Source: Proteiniclasticum sp. (GTDB lineage: Bacteria > Bacillota > Clostridia > Clostridiales > Clostridiaceae). From it: a DNA stretch of 64,000 bases. Position 1 is the first letter of the stretch, and each line of letters begins with the position of its first letter. The notes beneath the pieces are model-generated. The model searched no databases. It saw nothing but the letters and a program-made list of their open reading frames with translations, and was not told where the DNA came from. A program made the position numbers and the translations under genes. The DNA lies in assembly GCF_003514505.1 (NCBI RefSeq), contig NZ_DOPX01000024.1, positions 61,009 to 125,008 on the forward strand. Direction: 5' to 3'. This document shows, one piece after another, positions 35,901-43,615 of the stretch.

Positions 35901-37175
35901 AAAGGTTCAGCTGTCCTTAGAAAAACAGCAGAGGATGGAACAGGACTGAAGGATGCAGAATTTGCGCTTTACAGCGAAGAAGGACTTAAGCTTCGGGAAA
36001 ATCTGATGACAGACGAGGAAGGTTTCCTACGTCTAAAAGATCTCTCCCCAGGAAGCTACTGGCTGGAAGAGACAAAAGCGCAGGAAGGCTACATCAGAAA
36101 TACCGACAGAGTATCCTTTGAGATCCCGATGGAAGCAGAAGGAGAACCGATGGTACTTGCCTTGGATGACTTTATCAACTGGCAGGGCAGTGTTCTGCTT
36201 CAAAAGTCCGATGAGCGTGGAAATCCACTGGAAGGCGCTGTCTTTGCCCTTAGAAAAGACAATGAGACGATAAAAGAACTTACAACCGACGCGCTGGGGC
36301 AGATCCTTGTGGAAGGTCTAACTCCAGGTGGATATGAATTTATAGAAATCAGCGCTCCGACAGGTTTTATTCTGGATCCGACCCTTCATGAATTCAGAAT
36401 TTCTGAGGATGCAGCTGGAGAACCAGAGAGAATTCTTGTGGGTACTTTGAAGAATCATCAAGGAAAGATGGAATTCGAAAAGACCGATGAGAAGGGAGCA
36501 CCTTTAGCGGGGGCTGTCTTTGAACTGAGGGACCAGGAAGGAAATCTCATCCGGAAAGAATTGGTTTCAGATGAGGATGGAAAAGTGAAAGCGGAAGGCC
36601 TCTTCCCAGGCAGCTATGTGCTGAAGGAAACCCATGCGCCAGCGGGCTATATCCGAAATGAACAGACACTGGAGTTCACTGTGACAGAAGAGCATTATGG
36701 TGCTCCAGATGTCCTGGATCTTGGACAGTTTGTGAACTATCGGGGAAGTCTTCTCCTGAAAAAGGTGGACGAAGAAGGTCAGCCTTTACAGGGTGCCCAG
36801 TTTGAACTGAAACATCTTCATGATGAAGGCGAAAGCATCATTCTTGTGAGTGACGAGAATGGATTCATCAAGGTGGAGGATCTCGCGCCTGGTAGATATA
36901 CCATAGAAGAAATCAAAGCACCGGAAGGGTATACCAGAAATGAGGAGGTCTTTGCCTTTACGATTCTGGAGAGCAGCCCTGTAAAACCGGATACTGTGGA
37001 AATGACAGTGGTGAACACCTTGGAGTTTGACGATACAGAAGGTCAGTCTCCTGGGGAGGAGCTGCCCGCCACAGGGGAATCTGAAAATGAGATATTTATT
37101 CCTCTTTTAGGAACAATGCTTGTTCTGGCTGGAGTTTTCCATCTCTTAAGACGTAAAAAAGAAAAAATAAGCTAA
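29913..37175 (+). CDS. Giant LPxTG-anchored adhesin with 14 SpaA/Cna-B repeats
   Basis: The 2420-residue surface protein has a signal peptide (about residues 1-32). A region of collagen-binding-type (SdrG/Cna A-like) modules spans about 190-1045, with module starts such as AIDKKGTINREGW and KLADKKGVQAGAF. Fourteen SpaA/Cna-B modules of about 94 residues follow (1056 to about 2372). LPATG at 2384-2388, a membrane helix and a RRKKEK tail end it. Each repeat keeps the Lys (LxKxD), Glu (ETxAPxGY) and terminal Asn (xNY) needed for an internal isopeptide bond. AGGAGG precedes the ATG. No sortase gene is in the window. Confidence 0.93.
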   Translation: MRMTLRRGSALLLAMILLLQSVFAIPVEVHGDAVGEEFLMKAAHVTDSEKNLTKSMKAGGEYLLALDMTMTLQEGEEKRNLILALPDFFAPENLTDLEEALQIAFENGKLSLSLSGDESFDGTLYIPFKMTGEDKEGSTVLHETDEGYILTFVPEAMEEEKDSQEALSLLEESTSMSTVEEDFRFIEIQFTDEAGNIFSADNPYSIDGKETGKIHFSFHLIEGHQVKAGDTLSFPLPKELKPVTATSGLLGDIGTWTVSIDGLVNFLFNENVDGDDVLGSFFFRVFLDEEEMDETVEQVIEFEGYPDFTLTFPVSPKGGTAIDKKGTINREGWNATEAYWSVDINTALLKMVDPVITDVMPSHMIFKEDSLVVRALEMNAKGERTPGEILAPALYTLEMVSGNPKITLHGVVEEDLQRAYRLEYTTTILEPAEGFSGVQVFKNKANLTSDGKMNAAEATVSSGYGDALKKKAPVYDSVKQQLSWEIEYNYNEKIIPMDVAYLTDTWTPAGVMNLVNDSLHVYPVVIDEEGNASPSEIPLSTELYELTYTPGAGFRLHFLQDVEGQAYVIRYKTQMVNTSGDPIITGSGTVNNKVETGQGKTSSGSGGYGQQGLTKRRVGTDVGKKEIRFEVVINRNGYVMENLVLTDQFTGDGLSLLKDTVLIKDSSNVALVEGTDYLLSYTAPSGTTPGSFEIKFLKTVDERLTLTYTTHFERNSDGTAAYRNTAGISWKYDGKDYTIGGVFVDTVPGGYTAKNGVKNGSYNAVEKKITWSIYTNYARLPIGSPYAISDVLDASQEYVTDSLTVFTYEVNGAGGIINEKIMAPELYQVVYPTEGNGNRITVSLVGQEGERTAVGIRFKTQFKNELISEPSVRNNATFQSGETSFGLNATVNIPYGGKLADKKGVQAGAFNERADWTVYLNPNRSKLSQFVLTDSPDLNSVLLKETFEVVLGVVDINGNITKSTTVLEKDKDYTLEFYSDPVTGNERFELNFPNEITEAYVLSYSSYIDPLAPQGEAIKNAYTATGKNVQESVTGGATSEIVKKNDGGGTGESVRGGLALTKVNEKSELLSGAHFGLFTSDGKQLLREAVTNEEGVLTFGGLRRGKYLLKELAAPEGYVIRDELANGMEIILDHTVDGEMKILSFINEKTKATIRKITSAGVLITSAAVFDLYKADGTLYAQNLKTVDGVIHLEDLPEGRYYVVETQAPEGYIKNTAKHYFDIRIEENGTQMKPVVNVRNYKASVELKKTDKNGNGLSGAVFSLLNSEGSVLRANLSVNAQGVLKVSNLSPGTYELLETKAPTGYLLNRVGLVFTIPEMVEGAPKDFNLGNYMNYKGAARLYKTDAAKNPLQGAVFKVVDENGTTVQESLVSGADGRVHALNLSPGRYSFVETKAPAGYVLDRTPKTFVIPDSEIGEPAMVIAGDRINYKGSVRMMKVTENGNPLSGAVFALYEILGDVSVKVGEYTSTSMGLVTAGNLAPGSYEFIEVKAPEGYMINEEPVAFAISDEAEGEPLQVNAGEAVNYKGSVLLTKLGEEEARLEGAEFSLYQEGVEEALMEGLVTDEEGELILLDLSPGNYYFMETKAPAGYIRNLEPLAFSIQETDAGAPERVLVSMENHKGSVLLQKENNEGEPLRGAVFALYKESGDVVQENITSDEDGVVRIGSLEPGKYILKETRAPEGYLLNTKTVAFSIAESAEGVPEVLHLGSFINYLGSAELVKTNEDGEPLAGAVFELRDEEGQEVLREGLTTDEEGKVKLTALTPGTYGLYEVEAPKGYLRNLEPVMFTIPEKAEGEPETALVGPFVNHKGTAVLKKVDEEGNGLSGAEFALYDEEGLLLQEGLVSDEEGKVLMEELSPGGYVLKEVQSPEGYLLNLTEVAFTIEDTYEGTVDVLYLNDYTNYLGSAYLIKTDHEGNALAGATFDVVSEDGERVIEDLRSDENGMVLATGLAPGKYYFEETAAPEGYLLNTEKVFFTIASSEEGAPEAVDAGLLQNYKGSAVLRKTAEDGTGLKDAEFALYSEEGLKLRENLMTDEEGFLRLKDLSPGSYWLEETKAQEGYIRNTDRVSFEIPMEAEGEPMVLALDDFINWQGSVLLQKSDERGNPLEGAVFALRKDNETIKELTTDALGQILVEGLTPGGYEFIEISAPTGFILDPTLHEFRISEDAAGEPERILVGTLKNHQGKMEFEKTDEKGAPLAGAVFELRDQEGNLIRKELVSDEDGKVKAEGLFPGSYVLKETHAPAGYIRNEQTLEFTVTEEHYGAPDVLDLGQFVNYRGSLLLKKVDEEGQPLQGAQFELKHLHDEGESIILVSDENGFIKVEDLAPGRYTIEEIKAPEGYTRNEEVFAFTILESSPVKPDTVEMTVVNTLEFDDTEGQSPGEELPATGESENEIFIPLLGTMLVLAGVFHLLRRKKEKIS
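33078..37018 (+). repeat. Fourteen tandem SpaA/Cna-B coding repeats, about 282 bases each
   Basis: The units encode about 94 residues each, with the consensus GSxxLxKxDExGxPLxGAxFxLY, TDExGxxxxxxLxPGxYxxxETxAPxGYxxN and a final NY, NH or NW. Starts include residues 1056, 1150, 1242 and 2277. Units 3 to 13 are evenly spaced. The copies differ a lot from each other at both DNA and protein level, so this is an old array rather than a recent expansion. The likely structural role is a rigid stalk. Confidence 0.9.
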
Positions 37176-37181
37176 AGTAAA

Positions 37182-37228
37182 AGACATTCCTTTCAGGACT
37201 GAAAAACCTGATGGGAATGTCTATTTTT
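37182..37228 (+). terminator. Intrinsic terminator of the adhesin gene
   Basis: AGACATTCC (37182-37190) pairs with GGAATGTCT (37214-37222), with an inner CAGG/CCTG stem, followed by ATTTTTTG. Confidence 0.85.
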
Positions 37229-37261
37229 TGTGCTCTGATTCGTGCCGAAGCACTGCGATCT

Positions 37262-37383
37262 TTATACGGCGGCTTCTCCGGAGGAGGGGTTTTTCAGTAA
37301 ATCTACGGCATCATTTAGGGAAAGCCCTTTGTGGAAAAAGTATCCCTGCAGATAGTCGCAGCCTTCAGCCTGGAGAAGCTCCT
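37262..37383 (-). pseudogene. Out-of-frame 3' end of the GGDEF-EAL gene
   Basis: On the reverse strand this segment encodes, in the frame not used by the annotated stop, ELLQAEGCDYLQGYFFHKG followed by LSLNDAVDLLKN and a stop at 37262. That is exactly the expected end of an EAL domain, including the conserved QGY. It joins the upstream frame near 37380-37384, where a single missing base would explain the shift. Confidence 0.8.
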
Positions 37384-39006
37384 CTGAGATTCATTCTCCA
37401 CACCTTCTGCAAGAACCTTGGCGCCTAGATTTCTGGACAGCTGGATGATGGAACGTATGATGGCCAGATCTTTCTGGTTTCCTTCATCAATACGCCGGAT
37501 GAAATCCATGTCGATCTTCAGGATATCCACGGGCAGGTAGGTGATGCGGCCAAGGGAGGAGTAGTCTTTTCCAAAATCATCCAAGGCCACGAGAAATCCC
37601 AGTCGTTTTAGAAGCATCAGATTGTCAATGACGCGGCTGTCTTGATGGAAGGCGACGCTTTCGGTGACCTCCAGTACAATACGGCTGGCATCGGCGGATT
37701 CTTCGAAGAGGATGCTTTTGACTTTTTCACAAAAAGTTGGATCCAGAAGCTGCTGCAAAGACAGATTAATGGAAAGAAAAAGAGGATAGGGATGATGCTT
37801 CTGCATCGTTCTCAGATCTTTGCAGGCCTTTCGGAAGACCCACAGGCCAAGCTCGTGGATAAGACCTGACTTTTCAGCAAGGGGAATGAATTCCCCAGGT
37901 GATACGGGTCCGGTTTCGCTGCTGGTCCACCGAAGCAGCGCTTCAAAGGCGATGATGTGGTGATTTCTCCCAGAGAGCTGGGGCTGATAGACCAGGTGAA
38001 ACTCTTCACGCTCCAATGCACCCTGAAGATGAAAGAGAAGTGTTGTGCTTCTCTTCACTTTTTCTTTGATGGAGGCATCGCAGAGGGTGACGGTGTTTTT
38101 CCCCAGGTATTTGGATTCATACATGGCCATATCTGCATTTTTCAGAAGTTCGAGTCCGGTGATGCCATCCACCGGGTACACGGCCACACCGATGCTGGCG
38201 GCAATCTGAAAGCTTCTTCCTTCGACGGTCATGGGTTTTTGGAAAACCCCTTGGATCTCTTTCAGGTACTCTTTCATTTCCTGTTCTGTGTTGGTGTCGG
38301 ACACCATGAAGAGAAATTCATCTCCCCCTGCCCGGGCGATGATGGTCTGTTCCCTGCGGATCGAGGAAAGACGTCTGCCGGTTTCTTTCAGAATCTTATC
38401 CCCAGCCTCGTGTCCCAGACTGTCGTTGACATTCTTAAAGGTGTCCAGATCCAGGATGGCCACCCAGAAGGAAGACAGGATCTCTGAGGAACTGGCCAGT
38501 TTTTTCTCCAGCTTCTCCTGGAAATAATCACGGTTCGGAAGTGATGTCAGGGAATCTGTATAGGCCAGTCTCAGAAGGTGTTCCTCTTTCTTTTCCAGAA
38601 GTTTTCGATGTTCTTCAATTTCTCTCAGATAGGTGCGAACCTGACATTGATACCGGTCAATGAGCAGCAGGATGGAACCCAGTGAAGTATAGATGAACAG
38701 TCCTGGAAGAGCTTCGATGGTTCTGGTGGTGATGGTAAAAAATGCTGCGCTGAGGATGCTTAAGAAGTTCAGAAACAGAGCGGTTTTTAGACCGATCTTT
38801 TTCAGCTGCAGCACAAGATATACGGAGATCAGCATCTGAAGGGCTGTGATGACCCCGGGAAGATTGAAAAGCTCCAGATGATCCAGTGGATGCCGGGTGG
38901 AAATGATTAAGAGGATACCTAGAAATGAATATAAAAAGATGGAGGTGATGAGAACAATGTGACTCATCTTTGTTGTGATTTCTTCTCGTACAGATTGACG
39001 TAGCAT
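37315..39006 (-). CDS. GGDEF-EAL c-di-GMP turnover protein, frameshifted near its C-terminus
   Basis: An N-terminal membrane region of about four helices is followed by a coiled segment, a GGDEF domain with an intact AGGDEF, and an EAL domain. The EAL domain has EALLRW, INLS, EVTES, DDFG, DILKID and AEGVE. The allosteric RxxD site is lost (REQT). After ENESQ the frame runs into an unrelated tail, because the rest of the EAL domain is in another frame (37262-37383). Start at 39006 follows AAGGAG at a good distance; 39012 is also in frame. Loss of the QGY region may cripple phosphodiesterase activity, or the shift may be a sequencing error. Confidence 0.88.
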   Translation of the reverse strand: MLRQSVREEITTKMSHIVLITSIFLYSFLGILLIISTRHPLDHLELFNLPGVITALQMLISVYLVLQLKKIGLKTALFLNFLSILSAAFFTITTRTIEALPGLFIYTSLGSILLLIDRYQCQVRTYLREIEEHRKLLEKKEEHLLRLAYTDSLTSLPNRDYFQEKLEKKLASSSEILSSFWVAILDLDTFKNVNDSLGHEAGDKILKETGRRLSSIRREQTIIARAGGDEFLFMVSDTNTEQEMKEYLKEIQGVFQKPMTVEGRSFQIAASIGVAVYPVDGITGLELLKNADMAMYESKYLGKNTVTLCDASIKEKVKRSTTLLFHLQGALEREEFHLVYQPQLSGRNHHIIAFEALLRWTSSETGPVSPGEFIPLAEKSGLIHELGLWVFRKACKDLRTMQKHHPYPLFLSINLSLQQLLDPTFCEKVKSILFEESADASRIVLEVTESVAFHQDSRVIDNLMLLKRLGFLVALDDFGKDYSSLGRITYLPVDILKIDMDFIRRIDEGNQKDLAIIRSIIQLSRNLGAKVLAEGVENESQRSFSRLKAATICRDTFSTKGFP

Positions 39007-39091
39007 AGCCATCTCCTTCTCTGATGCGTATGGAGATTCTTATTTTGCTGCTCTATACCCAGTTGATTTTCTCATAGAATCTTTACTCTCT

Positions 39092-39118
39092 TTATCGGAG
39101 AATCTGGCCTGAAGTTAA
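39092..39118 (-). promoter_or_regulatory. Sigma-D-like promoter of the GGDEF-EAL gene
   Basis: On the reverse strand TTAA (39118-39115) is followed after 15 bases by TCCGATAA (39099-39092), near TAAA-N15-GCCGATAA. It lies about 85 bases before the start codon. FliA control would tie c-di-GMP turnover to motility. Confidence 0.5.
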
Positions 39119-39150
39119 TTGCATAAAAAAGATTGAGAGATTTTTTATGA

Positions 39151-39199
39151 TAAAAACCGCCGCAGCTCTGACACTTTATGAAACAGTTGAGCTGCGGCG
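39151..39199 (-). terminator. Intrinsic terminator of the DMT permease gene
   Basis: On the reverse strand CGCCGCAGCTC (39199-39189) pairs with GAGCTGCGGCG (39168-39158) and is followed by GTTTTTATC. It ends the permease transcript and insulates the GGDEF-EAL gene. Confidence 0.88.
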
Positions 39200-39213
39200 T
39201 TGTGTGATTCATT

Positions 39214-40113
39214 TCAGAGCACTTCAGAAAGGGCTAAAACGAGAATTCCTGAAAGCACCGTGATGATGCTGGCATACTGAGGCTTACTTAGTCTCTCTTT
39301 CAGAAAGATTCTGGAAAGAAGCACAGAAAACACACTGTATGAGGCGATGAGAGGGGCGGTGATGATGGCGTTTCTCGCCATGGCAAAGACGTAGAAAAAC
39401 TGTCCCAGGGTTTCAAAGGCTGCGGCCAGTCCTCTGTCCTTTTGTTCCAGAAGAGAGAAGGGTTCTTTCTTTATTCTGAGATAGAGAAGAAGCAGGAGTG
39501 CGCAGAGGAAAAAGGTGAACTCATAAGCGAGAAGCGCCTGATCCTCTCCGATGAGCTGAAGCTCATCCAGATAAATAGCATCAAAAAATGTCCCAAGTCC
39601 ATCAATGATGCTGTACAGGATGGGGAACAGGATGGCGAAGAGCCCTGTGCGGTACTTCTTTTTTTCCTGGGGGGAGAGAGGGAGAAGATCCGCTTCTTTT
39701 TTCTCTTCCAAAGCCAGGGCAAGAATCCCCAGGGTGATGGTTGCGATGGCTAAGATTTCCATCCAGCTTAAGGTGTGGTCAAAGAAAAAGAAAATGAGAA
39801 GCGCAGTGACCACACCGGAGGAGTTTTGTATCGGAGAAGAGATGGAAAGCTCAATATAGCGCAGTCCCAGATATCCGATGGTCATGGACAGGATGTACAT
39901 GAAGGACACAGGGAAATAGGTGACAAGATAGAGGGGGGAGAACTCCACGTCCTTTATCACCATATAGAAGAACCCATGGAGACCCATGACAAGACCCACC
40001 ATGATGGCGGTCTTCAAGTGACTGGTTTTATCAGAAGGGGCAGCGCCCTTTTTGTAGAACAGATCAGAGAATGCCCAGGATAGGGTGGTGATGATGGCAA
40101 ACAGTAACCACAT
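39214..40113 (-). CDS. EamA/DMT-family permease
   Basis: The 299-residue protein has about ten membrane helices in two EamA halves, each starting with an LSWAFSDLFYKKG or AILFPILYSIIDGLGTFF type segment. Family members export or import small metabolites such as amino acids, nucleosides or sugars; the substrate cannot be read from the sequence. A cytoplasmic charged loop (EEKKEADLLPLSPQEKKK) separates the halves. AAAGGAG precedes the ATG by about 9 bases, and a TATAAT-like -10 lies about 45 bases further upstream. It is a monocistronic unit. Confidence 0.85.
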   Translation of the reverse strand: MWLLFAIITTLSWAFSDLFYKKGAAPSDKTSHLKTAIMVGLVMGLHGFFYMVIKDVEFSPLYLVTYFPVSFMYILSMTIGYLGLRYIELSISSPIQNSSGVVTALLIFFFFDHTLSWMEILAIATITLGILALALEEKKEADLLPLSPQEKKKYRTGLFAILFPILYSIIDGLGTFFDAIYLDELQLIGEDQALLAYEFTFFLCALLLLLYLRIKKEPFSLLEQKDRGLAAAFETLGQFFYVFAMARNAIITAPLIASYSVFSVLLSRIFLKERLSKPQYASIITVLSGILVLALSEVL

Positions 40114-40605
40114 AATGAATTGTCGCTCCTTTGTTGTGTATTTTTGGTAATGATAAATTATATTAAGTTTACTTTGGAATACTCAGTACCCTTTCGGATG
40201 TGGAGAAACCTATATCATCATACCTTACAGCAAGGTTTTTTGCATAGCGCTTTTTTGAAGAAAGTACTGAAGTTTTTGCAAAGGAGCAGGAAGGAAACTC
40301 TTTCTAAGTAAGGTGTTTTCAATGGTTTTTAAGAAGTGTAAAAATAATATTGATCTGAGAGAAGCAGTTCACAGCTGAACTGGAATAATCCTATGTTTGT
40401 GGCGTGTTTTATTTTGGCAATCCATGGACAATATGGAAAGGCTATGAATATTTTGTCAAAAATTCAAGGGTGTATGGCATACGTTTCTAGTGAAGATTAT
40501 AATAATATTATACTTATTTGTTTTAGAATTAACGAAAAACTGAATGATCAGCATAAATGCTCCAAAGAGGATTCTGAGAAAAGTACGAGTAAATGAGGGG
40601 TTTCT
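40114..40605. other. Intergenic region with a doubtful 67-codon ORF
   Basis: The first part holds the reverse permease promoter area. A frame at 40393-40596 could encode a 67-residue protein (MFVACFILAIHGQYGKAMN...) that looks a little like the end of a TPR-type regulator. It has no convincing ribosome binding site and may be a remnant. No hairpin with a T-run is seen, and I cannot place the promoter of the PEP-synthase-like gene with confidence. Confidence 0.35.
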
Positions 40606-42915
40606 ATGAAATCAAGGTATCTTTATCCGCTGAGTGATTCTTCCGTTGAAGAAAGGGGAGGGAACAAGGCGAAAAATCTGAGGTATCTGATGAAGCGCAA
40701 GTATCCGGTGCCTAAAGGATTTGTGCTTGCTTATGATGCACTGGAGGAGTATGAGCATGGCGGAACTGCAGTTCTTAGTCACATACGGAAAGAACTGCTT
40801 GAACATCTCCATCCGGAGATTTCCTATGCGGTCCGTTCTTCCGCTTCTCTGGAGGATCAGGGTGATTTTTCCTGTGCTGGAGCCTTTGAAAGTTATCTTC
40901 ATGTACGGGGAGCGGATGAGGTTCTACGGAAGATCCTTGAGGTCTGGGCTTCTCTTCAGTCCGAAAAGCTCATGGCTTATCTGGCGCAAAGCGGACTGAC
41001 AAGAAGCAGCATCCGTATGGCAGTGATTATTCAGGAGATGGTCCATGCGGAAGTCTCTGGCGTAGCGTTTTCTAAAAATCCAATGACCGGTTTTTCAGAG
41101 ATCATTCTGGAAGCCGCAGTGGGAGATGGGGAATCTCAGATCCTGGAGAAAAAAGCACCGGAGAGATGGGTGGAGAAGTGGGGAGTCTGGAAAGAAAAAC
41201 CTTCGGCTGCACTTTTACCGGAAGAAGTGTCAAGAAAGCTCTGTGATGAGGTGGACTCCATTGCAAAAGGGTATGGACGTCCAGTGGACGTGGAGTGGGC
41301 ATACGATGGAAAGAACATCTACTATCTTCAAGTGAGACCCATCACAAAACTGGACATACCGGTGTATTCCAACAAAATCACAAAAGAGATGCTGCCTGGT
41401 GTCATCAAGCCTTTGGTGTGGTCGGTGAACACTTCCTTCATCAATAAGATCTGGCGGGAGATTCTGGTGAGTCTTACGGGGGATCAAAGCATCGATCAAG
41501 ATCACCTCACGGGCTATTTTTACGGAAGAGCCTATTTCAATATGGCCCTATTTGGCCAGGTGTTTGAAAGCATGGGCATTCCCTATGAAGGCCTTGAACT
41601 GCTTCTTGGGCTGGAGGAGGATGGACCAAGAAAGCCCCATCTGAAACCTGGAATGAGAGCCCTGAAGCGGGCGCCCAGTCTTCTTAAACTGACCGCTTCC
41701 TTTCTGACCGCCGAGAAAAAATATTGGAAGATGGAAGAGAGGAAACGCTCCCGCTACGAGGAGCTTGCTGTAGCCATTGAGGATGCCAATAGTCCGGATG
41801 AGTGTCTTGTTCTTGCAAAAGAAGTGCTGAAAGAAACAGAACCTGTGACCTACTATAATATCATGCTGCCTATGCTTCTTATGATGATGCATAGGATCCT
41901 CAAAAGCACCCTGGAAAAAGAAGGGGTGGATGTAAGGCATCTTACATTGTCCGGTGTGGAGGAAGCGGCAAGAAAGTACAGTCCCCATGTGCATCTGGCG
42001 GAGATCCGAAAAAAATACCATTTGCCGAAAGAGATGCTGACAGTGGACGAGAAGAGGGCTTTGGAAAAAGAAATCGAGGAGTTTTTAAAGAAGTTTGGCC
42101 ACTTTTCAGACAGTGGCAATGACTGCTCCAAAAAACCATGGCGGGAGACCCCTTTACTGATTTATGAGATGCTTCAGGCGGGTGGAATGGATGTGAAGGA
42201 AGAGAAGATCACCTTTTCGGATCTGCCCCGTCCTGTGAAAAGAAAGCTGAAAAATCGGGTGCTGTACAGAAGAACCAGCAGTCTGGCGGTGACAAGAGAA
42301 TCGGTGAGCTCTCTTTATACCTTCGGATATGGCCAGTTCCGACGCATCTTCATAAAGCTGGGCAACCTCATGAAAGAAGAGGGGCTCCTCGAAAATGAGG
42401 AGGATGTGTACTACCTCTATTTCAGAGAGCTGGAAGACCTGGTTCTGGAGCATAAGAAAGAGGATCTCAGAGCTTTGGTGGTGAAGAGAAGGAAGGATCT
42501 TCTCCGATATCAGGATGTGGCGGTGCCGGAACTCATCATTGGACAAGATGAGCCGCCTCTTCAGGAGGAGAAGGCAGGAGATTATGAAGGAATCCCCACT
42601 TCTCTGGGGGTTTATACAGGACCTGCCCGGGTGCTGCGTGGACTATCTGACTATCATCTCATGACCCAGGGGGATGTGCTGATCATCCCTTACTCCGATG
42701 TGGGATGGGCACCGCTTTTTGCCAGAGCCGGCGCTGTGATTTCAGAATCCGGTGGGATTCTTTCCCACAGCTCCATTGTGGCAAGAGAATACAGGATTCC
42801 CGCTGTGGTGTCGGTGAGAGGCGCCCTTAGGATCAAGGATGGCACCATGGTCACCGTGGATGGATACAGTGGTAAGATCAGTCTCATGAACCCCTGGGAG
42901 GAGGAAAACAGATGA
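40606..42915 (+). CDS. PEP-synthase-like phosphotransferase without PEP barrel
   Basis: An N-terminal PPDK-type ATP-grasp domain has GGNKAKNL, YAVRSSASLED, SGVAFSKNP and YYLQVRPIT (about residues 15-255). A long helical middle (about 260-640) of unknown fold follows. A C-terminal swivelling domain has SGGILSHSSIVARE, with His721 as the likely phosphate carrier. The PEP/pyruvate barrel is absent. Rifampin phosphotransferase (Rph) has the same order ATP-acceptor-His and similar size. I infer transfer of a phosphate from ATP to an acceptor bound by the middle domain. It overlaps the PlsY-like gene (ATGA). Confidence 0.8.
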   Translation: MKSRYLYPLSDSSVEERGGNKAKNLRYLMKRKYPVPKGFVLAYDALEEYEHGGTAVLSHIRKELLEHLHPEISYAVRSSASLEDQGDFSCAGAFESYLHVRGADEVLRKILEVWASLQSEKLMAYLAQSGLTRSSIRMAVIIQEMVHAEVSGVAFSKNPMTGFSEIILEAAVGDGESQILEKKAPERWVEKWGVWKEKPSAALLPEEVSRKLCDEVDSIAKGYGRPVDVEWAYDGKNIYYLQVRPITKLDIPVYSNKITKEMLPGVIKPLVWSVNTSFINKIWREILVSLTGDQSIDQDHLTGYFYGRAYFNMALFGQVFESMGIPYEGLELLLGLEEDGPRKPHLKPGMRALKRAPSLLKLTASFLTAEKKYWKMEERKRSRYEELAVAIEDANSPDECLVLAKEVLKETEPVTYYNIMLPMLLMMMHRILKSTLEKEGVDVRHLTLSGVEEAARKYSPHVHLAEIRKKYHLPKEMLTVDEKRALEKEIEEFLKKFGHFSDSGNDCSKKPWRETPLLIYEMLQAGGMDVKEEKITFSDLPRPVKRKLKNRVLYRRTSSLAVTRESVSSLYTFGYGQFRRIFIKLGNLMKEEGLLENEEDVYYLYFRELEDLVLEHKKEDLRALVVKRRKDLLRYQDVAVPELIIGQDEPPLQEEKAGDYEGIPTSLGVYTGPARVLRGLSDYHLMTQGDVLIIPYSDVGWAPLFARAGAVISESGGILSHSSIVAREYRIPAVVSVRGALRIKDGTMVTVDGYSGKISLMNPWEEENR

Positions 42916-43613
42916 AGGAATGGCAATTATTCATACTGCTTGCGCTGCTGGGATATCTCATTGGCTCCATTTCTTTTGCCCGTATTCTGTTTCATATCAA
43001 AAGACCGGGAGTAGAACCGGTGAAAATCCGGACCGTCTCCACAGACGGTTCCATTGTTATGGAAACCCATGCGGTGGGTGCCACCAGTGCCCTTCTTGCC
43101 TTTGGGAAAAAATGGGGACTTCTCATTATGGTGCTGGATCTTCTGAAAGCTTTTGTGCCCATGGCTCTATACATGGTACTGGGAGAAGAGCCCCATGGGC
43201 ATCTGGTTCTTGGAAACTTTATTCTCATCGGCCATCTGTGGCCGGTGTATCACCTGCGAAAAGGAGGTGGAGGGAACTCTACAGCCATGGGCATGATGCT
43301 GGCCGCAAGTCCTCTGGGATTTCTTGTGACCCAGATTCTTGGCATGGCCATTGGCATGAAAGTGAAAGGCGTGATGTTCATGGCAGGCATCCTTCTTGCC
43401 ATCCCCTGGTTCATGATCACAAAAGGAATCTTCAGTGCGGAAACACTGTTTGCCCTCGTCATGTCCGTCACCTATCTGGCGGCACAAATGCCTGAAACAC
43501 TGAGATTTCTCCAGTGGAAAAAGAAGGGCTATACTTTTGAGTCAGATCAGGTGCTTCATATGATGCGCCATGGCAAGGGAAAGACGGATAGAGATGAACA
43601 GAGGGAGGGGTAG
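42912..43613 (+). CDS. Divergent PlsY-like glycerol-3-phosphate acyltransferase
   Basis: The 233-residue protein has about five membrane helices. Three PlsY-type motifs are recognisable but changed: GSISFARIL, then GATSALLAFGKKWG (normally GNxGATNxxR), then GHLWPVYHLRKGGGGNSTAMG (normally GHxFPVFxxFKGGKG). PlsY moves an acyl group from acyl-phosphate to glycerol-3-phosphate. The changed motifs and a longer C-terminal tail suggest a paralogue with another acceptor. It is translationally coupled to the dikinase-like gene upstream, so their products probably act together. Confidence 0.75.
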   Translation: MKEWQLFILLALLGYLIGSISFARILFHIKRPGVEPVKIRTVSTDGSIVMETHAVGATSALLAFGKKWGLLIMVLDLLKAFVPMALYMVLGEEPHGHLVLGNFILIGHLWPVYHLRKGGGGNSTAMGMMLAASPLGFLVTQILGMAIGMKVKGVMFMAGILLAIPWFMITKGIFSAETLFALVMSVTYLAAQMPETLRFLQWKKKGYTFESDQVLHMMRHGKGKTDRDEQREG

Positions 43614-43615
43614 AT

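Noticed and set aside
33078..37018. Regular 282-base periodicity that could suggest a CRISPR-like or satellite array
   Set aside because: The period is in frame, the copies diverge, and each encodes a SpaA/Cna-B module of one long protein.
40120..40311. Short forward ORF of 63 codons overlapping the permease promoter region
   Set aside because: No ribosome binding site, and the protein has no recognisable features.
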